NCBI GenBank assembly: GCA_900313005.1
Contig: ONZJ01000002.1
Location: forward strand, 3,135,909 to 3,199,908
DNA: 64,000 bases
Direction of reading: 5' to 3'
From: Rhodobacteraceae bacterium EL129
Lineage (GTDB): Bacteria; Pseudomonadota; Alphaproteobacteria; Rhodobacterales; Rhodobacteraceae
Both the position numbers and the translations under genes were made by a program. The stretch's first letter is position 1, and each line of letters opens with the position of its first letter. The notes beneath the pieces are model-generated. The model ran no database searches. It was not told the origin of the DNA and saw only the letters and a program-made list of their open reading frames with translations. Below, in pieces: positions 16,106 through 24,611 of this stretch.

Positions 16106-18061
16106 ATGACGAAAAAACTGATCCTGTGTGATTGTCTGGGCAGCCAGGCTATCGATCCCAAAGCGGTGTCGGACGGGTGCGGTTTGACCTGCTCTAAGGT
16201 GTACACCAGCCTGTGCGTGGATCAGATTGAACAGACCGCGAAAGAGATCGTGCAAGCTGGCGGCGAGGTGATCATCGCCTGCCAGCAGGAACGCCCAAGG
16301 TTTGAGGAACTGGCCGAAGAGCTGGAGTTGCCCACGCCCGGGTTTGTCGATCTGCGTGACCGGGCCGGCTGGGGCGAAGGTGACGCCACCCCCAAGATGG
16401 CTGCCCTTGCCGCCGAAGCGGTGTTGCCATTGGCGATGGGCAAATCGGTGGATGTGATCTCGGAAGGCACATGCCTGATTATCGGGGGTGAAGCGGCCCT
16501 GCGCGCGGCATCAGACTTGTGTGAAACTCTGGCCATCACCGTGTTGCTGGACGACGCCAGTCTGATCCCCGCGGATCGGCGCTTCGACAGCGTGATAGGA
16601 CGCATTGCAAACGCCATGGGTGCCTTTGCCGGGTTCACCGTAAAATTCTCTGAATTACAGCAGGTTACGCCGGGTGGTCGGGGTGCGTTTACGTTGGATA
16701 ATCCTTTGCAAAACGCAGTGTCGGAGTGCGATATTATTCTTGATCTGAGCGGTGACACTCCCTTGTTCCCTGCCCCTGAAAAACGCGAGGGATATCTGCG
16801 CGCTGATCCGTCTCATCCGCCCTCGGTGGCGCAGGCGGTTTCGTCGGCATCACAAATGGTTGGAACCTTTGAAAAGCCTCTCTACGTCAAGCTGACAGAA
16901 AGCCTTTGCGCTCACAGCCGAGCCGAGCAACCAGCCTGTTCCAATTGCCTGAACGTCTGTCCCACCGGGGCGATCACATCAGCGGGCGAACATGTTGCAA
17001 TTAATCCAATGATCTGCGCCGGGTGTGGATCGTGTTCGGCGGTGTGCCCATCGGGGGCAATCGCCTATGACAGCCCTCCGGTTGACACGGTGTTTGCCCG
17101 GTTGAATGGGCTCGCTAGGACCTATCGCAAAGCAGGCGGCAAGGATGCGCAATTGCTGGTGCATGACGCCGGACACGGCCGCGAGATGATTTCACTCGCC
17201 GCGCGGTTTGGCCGGGGCCTGCCTGCTCATGTGATCCCGTTGGAAGTGGAGGCGCTATCTGGCTTTGGGCATGCGGAAATGCTGGCGGCTCTGGCCTGTG
17301 GATTTGGGCAGGTGGATATCCTCGTTTCCCCCAAGACCGAACAGGAGGTGATTGAGACGCAGCAGGCTTTGGCACAGGCTTTGGCAGGCGACAAAACGGC
17401 AATTCGGTTGCTGCATCCCGCTGATCCTGATGCGCTGTGTGACACACTCTATGAAAACGAAACAACGTCCATCCAATGTAACCCGATCTTGCCCATGGGC
17501 ACGCGACGCCAAATCACCCGTTTGGCCGTGAAAGCCCTGCAACCGGATGCAGATGTCCTGCCATTGCCCGAAAACGCCCCCTACGGCGCAATCATCGTTG
17601 ACGATGATGCCTGCACCCTGTGCCTGTCCTGTGTGTCGTTATGCCCGTCGGGGGCCTTGGGCGACAATACGGACCTGCCGCAGTTGCGGTTTCAGGAGGA
17701 TGCCTGCCTGCAATGCGGATTGTGCAGCAACATCTGCCCGGAAAAGGCCATCACGCTGGCACCACAGATGAACCTGACTGATGCGGCGTTCACCCAGTCC
17801 GTGTTGCACGAAGAAGAGCCCTTTGCCTGCATCGAATGCGGGTCACTGTTTGGGTCAAAATCCACGGTTGAGAAGATCACCGAGAAGCTGGCAGGCAATC
17901 ATGCCATGTTCGCCAATCCACAGGCCGTCAAGATGATCCAGATGTGCGAAAACTGCCGCATTCAAGCGCAATTCCATTCGACCGATAACCCGTTTCAGGG
18001 TGGCGAACGTCCCCGCGTGCGCACAACCGAAGACTATCTGTCAAAGCGCAAGGATCACTGA
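16106..18061 (+). CDS. 4Fe-4S polyferredoxin protein of the formate dehydrogenase island
   Basis: A 651-residue cytosolic iron-sulfur protein. The N-terminus has clustered Cys (CDCLGSQ, then DGCGLTCSKVYTSLC). The middle has two ferredoxin motifs (CSNCLNVCPTGAI, CAGCGSCSAVCPSGAI), and a second pair is near residues 500-560 (CTLCLSCVSLCPSGAL, CLQCGLCSNICPEKAI). The C-terminus has CIECGS and CENCRIQ. This gives four [4Fe-4S] clusters and possibly more. I choose the ATG at 16106, with AAGGACTTGAGG upstream, over the in-frame codon at 16067. It diverges from the DUF3305 gene. Such proteins accompany formate dehydrogenase clusters and may donate electrons or sulfur during maturation; this is not established. 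Confidence 0.88.
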   Translation: MTKKLILCDCLGSQAIDPKAVSDGCGLTCSKVYTSLCVDQIEQTAKEIVQAGGEVIIACQQERPRFEELAEELELPTPGFVDLRDRAGWGEGDATPKMAALAAEAVLPLAMGKSVDVISEGTCLIIGGEAALRAASDLCETLAITVLLDDASLIPADRRFDSVIGRIANAMGAFAGFTVKFSELQQVTPGGRGAFTLDNPLQNAVSECDIILDLSGDTPLFPAPEKREGYLRADPSHPPSVAQAVSSASQMVGTFEKPLYVKLTESLCAHSRAEQPACSNCLNVCPTGAITSAGEHVAINPMICAGCGSCSAVCPSGAIAYDSPPVDTVFARLNGLARTYRKAGGKDAQLLVHDAGHGREMISLAARFGRGLPAHVIPLEVEALSGFGHAEMLAALACGFGQVDILVSPKTEQEVIETQQALAQALAGDKTAIRLLHPADPDALCDTLYENETTSIQCNPILPMGTRRQITRLAVKALQPDADVLPLPENAPYGAIIVDDDACTLCLSCVSLCPSGALGDNTDLPQLRFQEDACLQCGLCSNICPEKAITLAPQMNLTDAAFTQSVLHEEEPFACIECGSLFGSKSTVEKITEKLAGNHAMFANPQAVKMIQMCENCRIQAQFHSTDNPFQGGERPRVRTTEDYLSKRKDH

Positions 18062-18780
18062 GTTTGAATGGGAGCCCCCAGATCTGCAGGCGCTATGGAG
18101 CCGACATAGGCTGTGATCGCATCAATTTCGTCCAACGTGACTTCTATGGGAGCAATCGGCGACGGCAGGTTTTCCGCGAAAGGTTCGGTGACGCCTTCGA
18201 CCTGAGTAAAGGCGGCATGGGGTTTGAGGACAAAGAAGCCTTCAAACCGGTCTCGCCAGTCGTCAAAATTGCGCAGCAAGCCAAACGAGGGGGTCGAGCC
18301 AATGGCGTTCATCCGGTTCGTCTCATTGACCACGTGACAGCGACCGCAATGGTGCAGGCTGATTTTTTCACCCAATACGACATCTCCAGTTGCAGCGATC
18401 TTCTGGACCTTTGGTTTGGTTTTGACATCCGCGCTGAACATCGGTTCTCCGTCCGGGGCAAAGGCCTCAATCGTACGTTTACCCACATCCGACAAGAGCC
18501 ATTCTTCAAAAGCATCGGTATAGGACCCGTCCGTCTTGGCGAGATGCCAGATCGTGTCGCCCTGACGAAAAACCGGAGTGCCCGTGTCGCCGAGCTCTGC
18601 ATCGCCCGAACCAGAAGTTACATTGATGCGGATGCTGGTTTTCAACGAAAACCGCGGCAACAGGTGCTTGGAAAACCCGGTGACAACCAGCTCGGAAGGG
18701 ACTGTCAGATCAAACGCCTTGTCCTGCGCGACGGCAGGCACGGCCAGCAGGGCGACGCCAAGGGTCAAGGGTTTCAGCAC
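18055..18780 (-). CDS. exported single-haem cytochrome c with a binding-protein-like N-terminal half
   Basis: A 241-residue periplasmic protein. I place the start at the GTG 18780, which has GGAG 8 bases upstream and begins a clean signal peptide (LKPLTLGVALLAVPAVAQ); the open frame extends to 18816. The N-terminal half (LVVTGFSKHLLPRFSLKT, later YTDAFEEWLLSDVGKRTIEAF) resembles the periplasmic binding proteins of oxyanion importers such as TupA, but it is too short for a full two-lobed fold. The C-terminal half carries one haem c site (CGRCH) and ends in a helix. It converges with the polyferredoxin gene, overlapping it by 7 bases. Role unknown; formate dehydrogenase context. Confidence 0.72.
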   Translation of the reverse strand: MLKPLTLGVALLAVPAVAQDKAFDLTVPSELVVTGFSKHLLPRFSLKTSIRINVTSGSGDAELGDTGTPVFRQGDTIWHLAKTDGSYTDAFEEWLLSDVGKRTIEAFAPDGEPMFSADVKTKPKVQKIAATGDVVLGEKISLHHCGRCHVVNETNRMNAIGSTPSFGLLRNFDDWRDRFEGFFVLKPHAAFTQVEGVTEPFAENLPSPIAPIEVTLDEIDAITAYVGSIAPADLGAPIQTQ

Positions 18781-18874
18781 TCCATCCGCTCCGATCATGT
18801 GCATCAGGTTGCACATCAGCCTAGAGGCGCTAGGGTCATCACGTCAACTTCTCAAGCTATGCGAGGGCAACACC

Positions 18875-19066
18875 ATGAGCGACGAGTTTAACATGTCGAT
18901 GCGCAAATTTCTCAAACAGGTGGGGGTCACCTCGCAGCAAGCCATCGAAGAGGCGATGCGCAATGCAGGTGAAACTGTCGGCCAGAGCTATGAGGCCAAG
19001 ATGGTGCTGACAATCGACGGGATTGATCTAGAACATACCGTCACCGGCAAGATCGAAGGCGCATAA
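18875..19066 (+). CDS. DUF6494-like small protein
   Basis: A 63-residue acidic protein (MSDEFNMSMRKFLKQVGVTS at the start), with GAGGG upstream of the ATG. It contains the segment QQAIEEAMRNAGETVGQSYE and ends DLEHTVTGKIEGA. The sequence and position, stop codon directly adjoining the start of the Mrp-type ATPase, agree with the DUF6494 family found in formate dehydrogenase regions of alphaproteobacteria. It is the first gene of a four-gene plus-strand operon. No catalytic motif is visible. Confidence 0.78.
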   Translation: MSDEFNMSMRKFLKQVGVTSQQAIEEAMRNAGETVGQSYEAKMVLTIDGIDLEHTVTGKIEGA

Positions 19067-20122
19067 ATGGCGCTGTCTCGAGAAGAGGTTTTGGCGTGTC
19101 TGAAGGGCATTTCCGCACCTTCGGGTGTCGATCTGGTCGAGGCCGGGTTGGTGCGTGCGCTGAATGTGGACGAGGGCGCTGTTCGTTTTGTGATGGAAGT
19201 GGACGCGCCCGAGCCGTTCCTGCCTGCCAAGGAAGAGGCCGAGCAAAAGCTGGAGGCCCTCGGGGCAACTTCCGTATCCATCGTGATGACGGCACATAGC
19301 TCGCCGCAAGCCCCGCCCGACCTGAAACCGCAGCGCAAGGCCGAGCCAGCAGGTCCCGAAAAAATCCCCGGTGTGGAACGGATCATTGCCGTGGCCTCGG
19401 GCAAAGGCGGCGTTGGTAAATCCACAGTCGCGGCCAATCTTGCCTGCGCCCTGGCTGCTGAAGGACGGCGTGTCGGGATGCTCGATGCGGATGTCTATGG
19501 CCCATCGCAGCCGCGCATGCTGGGTGTCTCGGGTCGTCCGCAAAGCCCGGATGGCAAGCTGATCCTGCCCCTGCGCAACTTTGGCGTGACGATGATGTCC
19601 ATCGGCTTGATGACCAACGAAGACCAGGCGGTGGTTTGGCGTGGGCCGATGCTGATGGGGGCTTTGCAACAGATGCTAACCCAGGTGCAATGGGGGGCAT
19701 TAGACGTGCTGATCGTTGATCTGCCGCCCGGCACGGGGGATGTGCAAATGACACTTGCGCAAAAGGCGCATCTGGACGGGGCTGTGATCGTCTCGACTCC
19801 CCAGGACGTGGCGCTGCTCGACGCACGCAAAGGGATCGACATGTTCAACCAGATGGGCACGCCGATCATTGGCATGATTGAAAATATGAGCACGCATATC
19901 TGTTCCTCCTGTGGTCACGAAGAACATGTCTTTGGTCATGGCGGCGTTGCGGCTGAGGCCGAAAAGTTGGGCGTGCCCCTGCTGGCGGAAATACCGTTAC
20001 ATCTGGATATTCGCATGGCTGCCGATGGCGGTGCACCCATCGTGGTGTCCAAACCCGACAGTGCGCAGGCCCAAGGGTTCCGCACCGTGGCCAAGGCGCT
20101 GATCGAGGCTGGCAAGGCATGA
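19067..20122 (+). CDS. Mrp/NBP35-type iron-sulfur cluster carrier ATPase
   Basis: P-loop ATPase that holds and delivers [4Fe-4S] clusters (ApbC/Mrp family), 351 residues. It has an N-terminal MIP18-like domain (residues 1-95), a deviant Walker A (ASGKGGVGKSTVAANLA), DADVYGPSQPRML, the Walker B region VLIVDLPPGTGDVQMTL, and the cluster-binding CxxC in HICSSCGHEEHVFGHGG. It begins directly after the DUF6494-like gene and overlaps the next gene by 4 bases. The location suggests that it loads clusters into formate dehydrogenase or the polyferredoxin, although it could be the general housekeeping Mrp. Confidence 0.94.
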   Translation: MALSREEVLACLKGISAPSGVDLVEAGLVRALNVDEGAVRFVMEVDAPEPFLPAKEEAEQKLEALGATSVSIVMTAHSSPQAPPDLKPQRKAEPAGPEKIPGVERIIAVASGKGGVGKSTVAANLACALAAEGRRVGMLDADVYGPSQPRMLGVSGRPQSPDGKLILPLRNFGVTMMSIGLMTNEDQAVVWRGPMLMGALQQMLTQVQWGALDVLIVDLPPGTGDVQMTLAQKAHLDGAVIVSTPQDVALLDARKGIDMFNQMGTPIIGMIENMSTHICSSCGHEEHVFGHGGVAAEAEKLGVPLLAEIPLHLDIRMAADGGAPIVVSKPDSAQAQGFRTVAKALIEAGKA

Positions 20123-20823
20123 GCGAGCCGAGCTTTCCTCCGCTCTTCAGTGGGCTTGCGGTTGAGGGGGCGATTGATCCCTTCGACAAGGCCTGCGTTG
20201 AGGCGGTGAAGGGATGCGATGCGGGTTTGGTGGTCTACAATTTAGGGGCAAACACCCTACGCGCAGCGATCGTCTTTGCCCCCGATGTGGTGCTAGCCGA
20301 TGCCTTGGCGATGCTGCCGCTCTGTGGTGTGGGATTTCAGAACGCACTCGGCGCACTGGCCCCGCCCGAGGTGGCGGTGCATCTGGATTGGAACGGTGAC
20401 TTGCGCATCAATGGCGCATCGTGTGGTCGGTTGCAGGTCGCGTGCTCGGATACCGATCCCGCCGCCCTGCCCTCTTGGCTGGTCATCGGTCTGACCCTGC
20501 CGCTCTGGCCTACCAGCGACAACCCCGGCGAAACGCCAGATCAGACGGCTCTTTATTCCGAAGGTTGTGCAGATGTGCAAGCCGATGCCTTGCTGGAATC
20601 CTGGGTCAAACATACGCTCGTGGGCATCAACACCTGGCTGGATCAGGGAGTAGCACCGCTGCACAAGGAATGGCGCGCATTGGCCTTCGGCGTGGGCGAA
20701 GACATGACCATCAACGATTTTTCCGGAACCTTCCTTGGTGTAGATGAACAGTTCGGCCTTTTGCTGCGCAATGCTGAAACCACCCATCTGATCCCGCTGA
20801 CGGACCTACTGGAGACCCCCTGA
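20119..20823 (+). CDS. biotin/lipoate--protein ligase-like protein
   Basis: A 234-residue protein of the biotin/lipoate ligase superfamily (BPL_LplA_LipB_2 type) with a C-terminal DUF4444-like part. Recognisable are PFDKACVEAVKGCDAGLVVYN, the WNGDLRINGASCGRLQVACSD strand block in place of the classical KWPNDLL/ GRKxAG motifs, WLVIGLTLPLWPTSDNPGETPD and, late in the protein, HKEWRALAFGVGEDMTINDFSGTFLGVDEQFGLLLR. The usual Lys of the ligase core appears to be replaced (GASCGRLQ), so true ligase activity is doubtful. It overlaps the Mrp ATPase gene by 4 bases. Its role in this formate dehydrogenase operon is not known. Confidence 0.78.
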   Translation: MSEPSFPPLFSGLAVEGAIDPFDKACVEAVKGCDAGLVVYNLGANTLRAAIVFAPDVVLADALAMLPLCGVGFQNALGALAPPEVAVHLDWNGDLRINGASCGRLQVACSDTDPAALPSWLVIGLTLPLWPTSDNPGETPDQTALYSEGCADVQADALLESWVKHTLVGINTWLDQGVAPLHKEWRALAFGVGEDMTINDFSGTFLGVDEQFGLLLRNAETTHLIPLTDLLETP

Positions 20824-20824
20824 C

Positions 20825-21319
20825 ATGATGCTGGCCCGCGCCATCCACTTTGACGAAAGTGATCGCAACGTCTTTCACTCCAGCGCCCGCACCGGCGAGT
20901 GGTGCATTTCAGGCGGGTTTGAGTTTTCCAACTGGTCCGAGGCTGATTTGACCGGCAAGGCGCGGCAGGCCTTTACCAACGGCTGGCTTGGGCTTGAGAC
21001 CTTTGGTCGTGTGACTTTTGTGGCCGTAACCCAGGTTGAACCAGCCGAGTTTGACGCTGCCAAACAGGCCCTCGCCGAACACTTTGTACAGATGTACGGC
21101 GCTCCGTCAGTTGAGGCTGCGGCACAGGTTGCCGAGGATGAATTGCGCCATATGGTGGATCTGTGCGACGATCAGGAGCCCAATACTCTGTTGACCGTGG
21201 TGCGAGAGTTGACCGCTTCTGGTGTCAAAGAGAGCTTCCGCATCATTGAGCCGCGCGATGCAGGTCTCGATCAATTCGCGATCCACGGGTCGGTGGATGA
21301 TGATCCTCATCACCACTGA
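20825..21319 (+). CDS. DUF6505-like protein
   Basis: A 164-residue cytosolic protein, last gene of the DUF6494-Mrp-ligase operon, starting 1 base after the previous stop codon. It begins MMLARAIHFDESDRNVFHSS and has a WCISGGFEFSNW segment, a helical middle part and a His-rich end (DDDPHHH). It fits the DUF6505 family seen beside these genes in roseobacters. There is no signal peptide, membrane helix or known catalytic motif. A link to formate dehydrogenase is by gene order only. Confidence 0.72.
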   Translation: MMLARAIHFDESDRNVFHSSARTGEWCISGGFEFSNWSEADLTGKARQAFTNGWLGLETFGRVTFVAVTQVEPAEFDAAKQALAEHFVQMYGAPSVEAAAQVAEDELRHMVDLCDDQEPNTLLTVVRELTASGVKESFRIIEPRDAGLDQFAIHGSVDDDPHHH

Positions 21320-21591
21320 AGTACGTTCAGTGAACTTGAATGCATCGGGTTAAATTTGCCGCACCCGAAATCTTTGTTCTCGGGCTGGCGGCTTGGACAC
21401 ATAGTCTGCCATCACCGATATTGCGACGCGCGTATTTGCAACCCATTGGGATCAGAATACTTTGGACGTCCTTGATCTAAATGACGTCCACGCTTGTGCG
21501 CAAATACATCGGTGCGCTTAGGCCGAGCTCTTACCAATGATTGAAAAGGCTAAACTGGTGAAGTAACGGGATCAAAGATGGTGTGCCGGGT

Positions 21592-22893
21592 TTACAAGAC
21601 GCCCTTCTTTTGTGGCTGCCCTGCGATGTAGGTCTGAGCAATCGCGCGGTCATCGCCCATCATTTGAACAACGAACAACTCCTCTGACAGACTTTCGACC
21701 ATGGTCATGCGCAGCGTCATCGCAGGGGTGGCACGTGCGTTGATGACTACGATATCGGCCTCGGTTCCAACATCAAGGGTGCCGATCTTTTTCTCCAGGC
21801 CCAATACTTCGGCATTGCCACGGGTGATCCAGTGAAAGGCACGCAGCGCGTGCAGTTTCTGGTTTTGAAGCTGCAGGATCTTGTATCCTTCGTTCAACGT
21901 CTGCAGCATCGAATAGCTGGTGCCCGCCCCTATATCTGTGGCGATCCCGCTCTGGATGCCCTGCGCGCGCAGGCCTGCTTCATCGAACAATCCACTCCCC
22001 AAGAAAAGGTTGGACGTAGGGCAAAACACGGGATGGGCGCCTAACTCGGCCATTGCGGAAATCTCGCGTTCCTGCAGGTGAATGGCGTGGCCCAACAAGG
22101 TACGGGGACCAAGCAACCCATAGCTTTCGTAGACATCCAAATAATCACGTGCGTCCGGGTAGAGTTCTGCGGTAAAGGCGATTTCATCATGGTTTTCAGA
22201 CAGATGGGTTTGGACAAAGCACTCTGGATGCTCGGATGCCAAAGCCCCCGCCAATTCAAGTTGCGCGGGTGAGGATGTGATCGCGAACCGGGGTGTGATG
22301 GCGTAAGAGGCACGGCCTTGTCCGTGCCAGTGATCAATAAGGGCCTTGCTGTCGTCATAACTCGACTGAGGGGTGTCAAGCACGGCTTCGGGCGCGTTGC
22401 GATCCATCATGGTTTTGCCAGCAATCATCCGCATATTGCGATCTGCGGCTTCGGCAAAGAGCGCCTCGGCAGATGCGGCATGCACCGAACAGAAGGTCAC
22501 GGCTGTTGTGGTGCCGTGGTCAGCCAACAGGCCGCAAAACTGGCCTGCCATGGCACGAGCGTGTTGGGCGTTGGCGTATTCTGCCTCGGCTGGAAAGGTG
22601 TACCCGTTGAGCCAATCCAGCAATTGACTGCCCCAACTGGCGACTATCTGCACCTGCGGAAAATGGATATGCGCATCGATGAACCCGGCCATCAGCAAAT
22701 GCGGCCGATGATCAATCAGCGTTGCATCGTCGGCATCTGGAGAAACCACATCAAATGCGCCCGACGCGGCAATCAGATCATCGCGGATCAACACTGCGCC
22801 ATCTTCAACATAGGTGTAAGCGTCCGTGTCGTCAGGGTCCGCCGGTTCGCGGTGGAACGTCAGGATGCGACCTCGCAGTAGAGTGTCGGTCAT
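21592..22893 (-). CDS. guaD: guanine deaminase
   Basis: Zinc amidohydrolase converting guanine to xanthine and ammonia; 433 residues as usual. Metal and substrate motifs are GFIDAHIHFPQ (two His ligands), FCSVHAASAEALFAEA, VQTHLSENHDEI (His and substrate-binding residues), LLGHAIHLQEREI and TDIGAGTSYSML, with the catalytic Asp. It is preceded by a purine permease gene on the same strand, and xdhABC lies further upstream. It therefore feeds xanthine to the xanthine dehydrogenase of the same cluster. A hairpin between permease and guaD may reduce its share of read-through. Confidence 0.94.
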   Translation of the reverse strand: MTDTLLRGRILTFHREPADPDDTDAYTYVEDGAVLIRDDLIAASGAFDVVSPDADDATLIDHRPHLLMAGFIDAHIHFPQVQIVASWGSQLLDWLNGYTFPAEAEYANAQHARAMAGQFCGLLADHGTTTAVTFCSVHAASAEALFAEAADRNMRMIAGKTMMDRNAPEAVLDTPQSSYDDSKALIDHWHGQGRASYAITPRFAITSSPAQLELAGALASEHPECFVQTHLSENHDEIAFTAELYPDARDYLDVYESYGLLGPRTLLGHAIHLQEREISAMAELGAHPVFCPTSNLFLGSGLFDEAGLRAQGIQSGIATDIGAGTSYSMLQTLNEGYKILQLQNQKLHALRAFHWITRGNAEVLGLEKKIGTLDVGTEADIVVINARATPAMTLRMTMVESLSEELFVVQMMGDDRAIAQTYIAGQPQKKGVL

Positions 22894-22928
22894 AGAGAAA
22901 CCTTGTTTGAAGAAGAAGGAAAACGCGC

Positions 22929-22950
22929 GAGGCGATCCGCAGACCGCCTC
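22929..22950 (-). terminator. hairpin between the permease gene and guaD
   Basis: Inverted repeat GAGGCGATC (22929-22937) / GACCGCCTC (22942-22950), a 9-bp stem with one G-U pair and a four-base loop. In the minus direction it is followed by GCGCGTTTTCC, a weak T run. It lies 15 bases after the permease stop codon and 35 bases before the guaD start. It is a candidate weak terminator or mRNA-stabilising hairpin. Confidence 0.5.
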
Positions 22951-22965
22951 TCAAGGATGTATGTG

Positions 22966-24570
22966 TCAGCGCACATCATATGCGGGCGTGTCGTCATCCA
23001 TTAGATCAGGCTCATCCGGAACGATGACGCGATGCGCAAGGTCTTCCTTGGGCGCGAACACCGGATAGATCAACATGAACGCACCGATAATCAGATATCC
23101 AATGGTGATCTGATCAAGCTGGGGCATCTGCAGTGTGTAGCTGTGAATGATCCCGATCGAGGACATCAGAGCCGCGGCAACCGCAAACCAGCCCGCCTGT
23201 TTGAACCGCCCGTCGATCACATCTGCCGCGATTGCTCCCCACACGAGCCCGGTGATGATGGCGCCCTGTGACAAGGCCAGATGACCTTCATAGTGGGCGC
23301 CTTCCATCAACAGTGCGGCGGTCAACTCCCCATCGCCCAATCCGGGTAGCCCTTCGACGCCTGAGTTGCGCAGAGCATTCATCAGTGAGCCCCATTTGAC
23401 CATAAGGAAGCTCGAGATGTGAGGCAGGATCGCAAACGCCACTGCCGCCATATGCGCGGGTTTTACCGCATAGCCGGTGTTGGTGATCAGGCTGACCGCC
23501 ACGAAGACCAGAACTGGTGCCGCCGCGGCTATCGGGATCAGACCGGCAAGGAACGACAAGAAGCCAAGGAAGGCTGCCGCAGCAATCACCAGTGCCACAC
23601 CAATGATGTAGCCCGCGCGCGCATCCATCCGTTTGTATGCCGGGTGGCCGATGTAAACCGTGGTCGGGAAGGGTGATCCGAACAGGGCACCAATCATAGT
23701 GCCTGCACCGTCTGTGACCTGACAGACGGCGACAGGGTAGCTGTCACCCGCGGCTTCGGCGGATTCCACGTTGTTCATCGTTTCGATGAAGTTGTAGATC
23801 TGAACCGGTATCAGAACCAGAAACAGTTCGGGATTGGCAAAGAGGTATTGGATGCCAATCATCATGTCGCCAAAGTACGGGATGGGTGCATAAAAACCGA
23901 TGCCGTCGGTGTTGAACGACGATTGCCCCAGGAAAATTGCGATGACTGTGCCGACGGCGATGGCGACCAATCCCGCAGGCAGGTTGCCGGGAAGGCGGAA
24001 CCGACCAATCAATCCCCAAAGGATGAACAACAGCGACGTAAAGCCGATGAGCGGGTGTTCAAATATGGTCGCCAGAGGAACCGATCCGATGAAGACCAAG
24101 GCGATGCCGCACAGCGTGCCTAGCATGCCCGCTCGTGGCGTGATCCGCTTGAGGAACGGGCCGACAATGGCACCGAAGGCCGCAACAATACCGCCCATGA
24201 AGCCTGCCCCAATGCCAACCTGCCAGGCCAGCAGTGAATCGCCTGTGGCCCAGAAGATTGGACCAATGACGCCGAACAGGTAAACGAACATGACTGGAGT
24301 TGAGATACCGTATGGCAGAGCGGTGACATCTCTACCCTCTTTGCCCGCCAACCACCTGGCCATCAGGGTATAGACGACAACACCCGCAAGGATCGCAACA
24401 GCCGCACCCGGCACAATACGCCCGTAGACAATGTCAGCTGGCATCTGAAAGACGAATTGGCAAACGCCTGAGAGAATCAGAAGATTGACGAGGTTGTCGG
24501 TGAAAAGAGCCCAGAACGCATTGAAATCGCTCCTGTTGTATAGCTTGTAGTTGTAGGCGGCATCAGACAT
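22966..24570 (-). CDS. NCS2 family purine permease
   Basis: Inner-membrane transporter, 534 residues with about 12-14 hydrophobic helices. The N-terminal FWALFTDNLVNLLILSGVCQF, the helix-3 region ALPYGISTPVMFVYLFG, and the NFIETMNNVESAEAAGDSYPV and GSPFPTTVYIGHPAYKRMDARAGY motifs mark the nucleobase:cation symporter-2 group. Its place between guaD and xdhC points to uptake of xanthine, guanine or related purines, driven by protons or sodium. Exact substrate cannot be read from sequence. Likely co-transcribed with xdhABC. Confidence 0.9.
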   Translation of the reverse strand: MSDAAYNYKLYNRSDFNAFWALFTDNLVNLLILSGVCQFVFQMPADIVYGRIVPGAAVAILAGVVVYTLMARWLAGKEGRDVTALPYGISTPVMFVYLFGVIGPIFWATGDSLLAWQVGIGAGFMGGIVAAFGAIVGPFLKRITPRAGMLGTLCGIALVFIGSVPLATIFEHPLIGFTSLLFILWGLIGRFRLPGNLPAGLVAIAVGTVIAIFLGQSSFNTDGIGFYAPIPYFGDMMIGIQYLFANPELFLVLIPVQIYNFIETMNNVESAEAAGDSYPVAVCQVTDGAGTMIGALFGSPFPTTVYIGHPAYKRMDARAGYIIGVALVIAAAAFLGFLSFLAGLIPIAAAAPVLVFVAVSLITNTGYAVKPAHMAAVAFAILPHISSFLMVKWGSLMNALRNSGVEGLPGLGDGELTAALLMEGAHYEGHLALSQGAIITGLVWGAIAADVIDGRFKQAGWFAVAAALMSSIGIIHSYTLQMPQLDQITIGYLIIGAFMLIYPVFAPKEDLAHRVIVPDEPDLMDDDTPAYDVR

Positions 24571-24611
24571 TTCGGGTTTCCTCCCATTGGAATTGCCTCG
24601 CTGGGCCGCTC

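Noticed and set aside
21320-21591. Terminator or RNA gene in the convergent gap after the DUF6505-like gene
   Set aside because: Only a weak CCCGA/TCGGG repeat without T run is present; nothing else was recognised.
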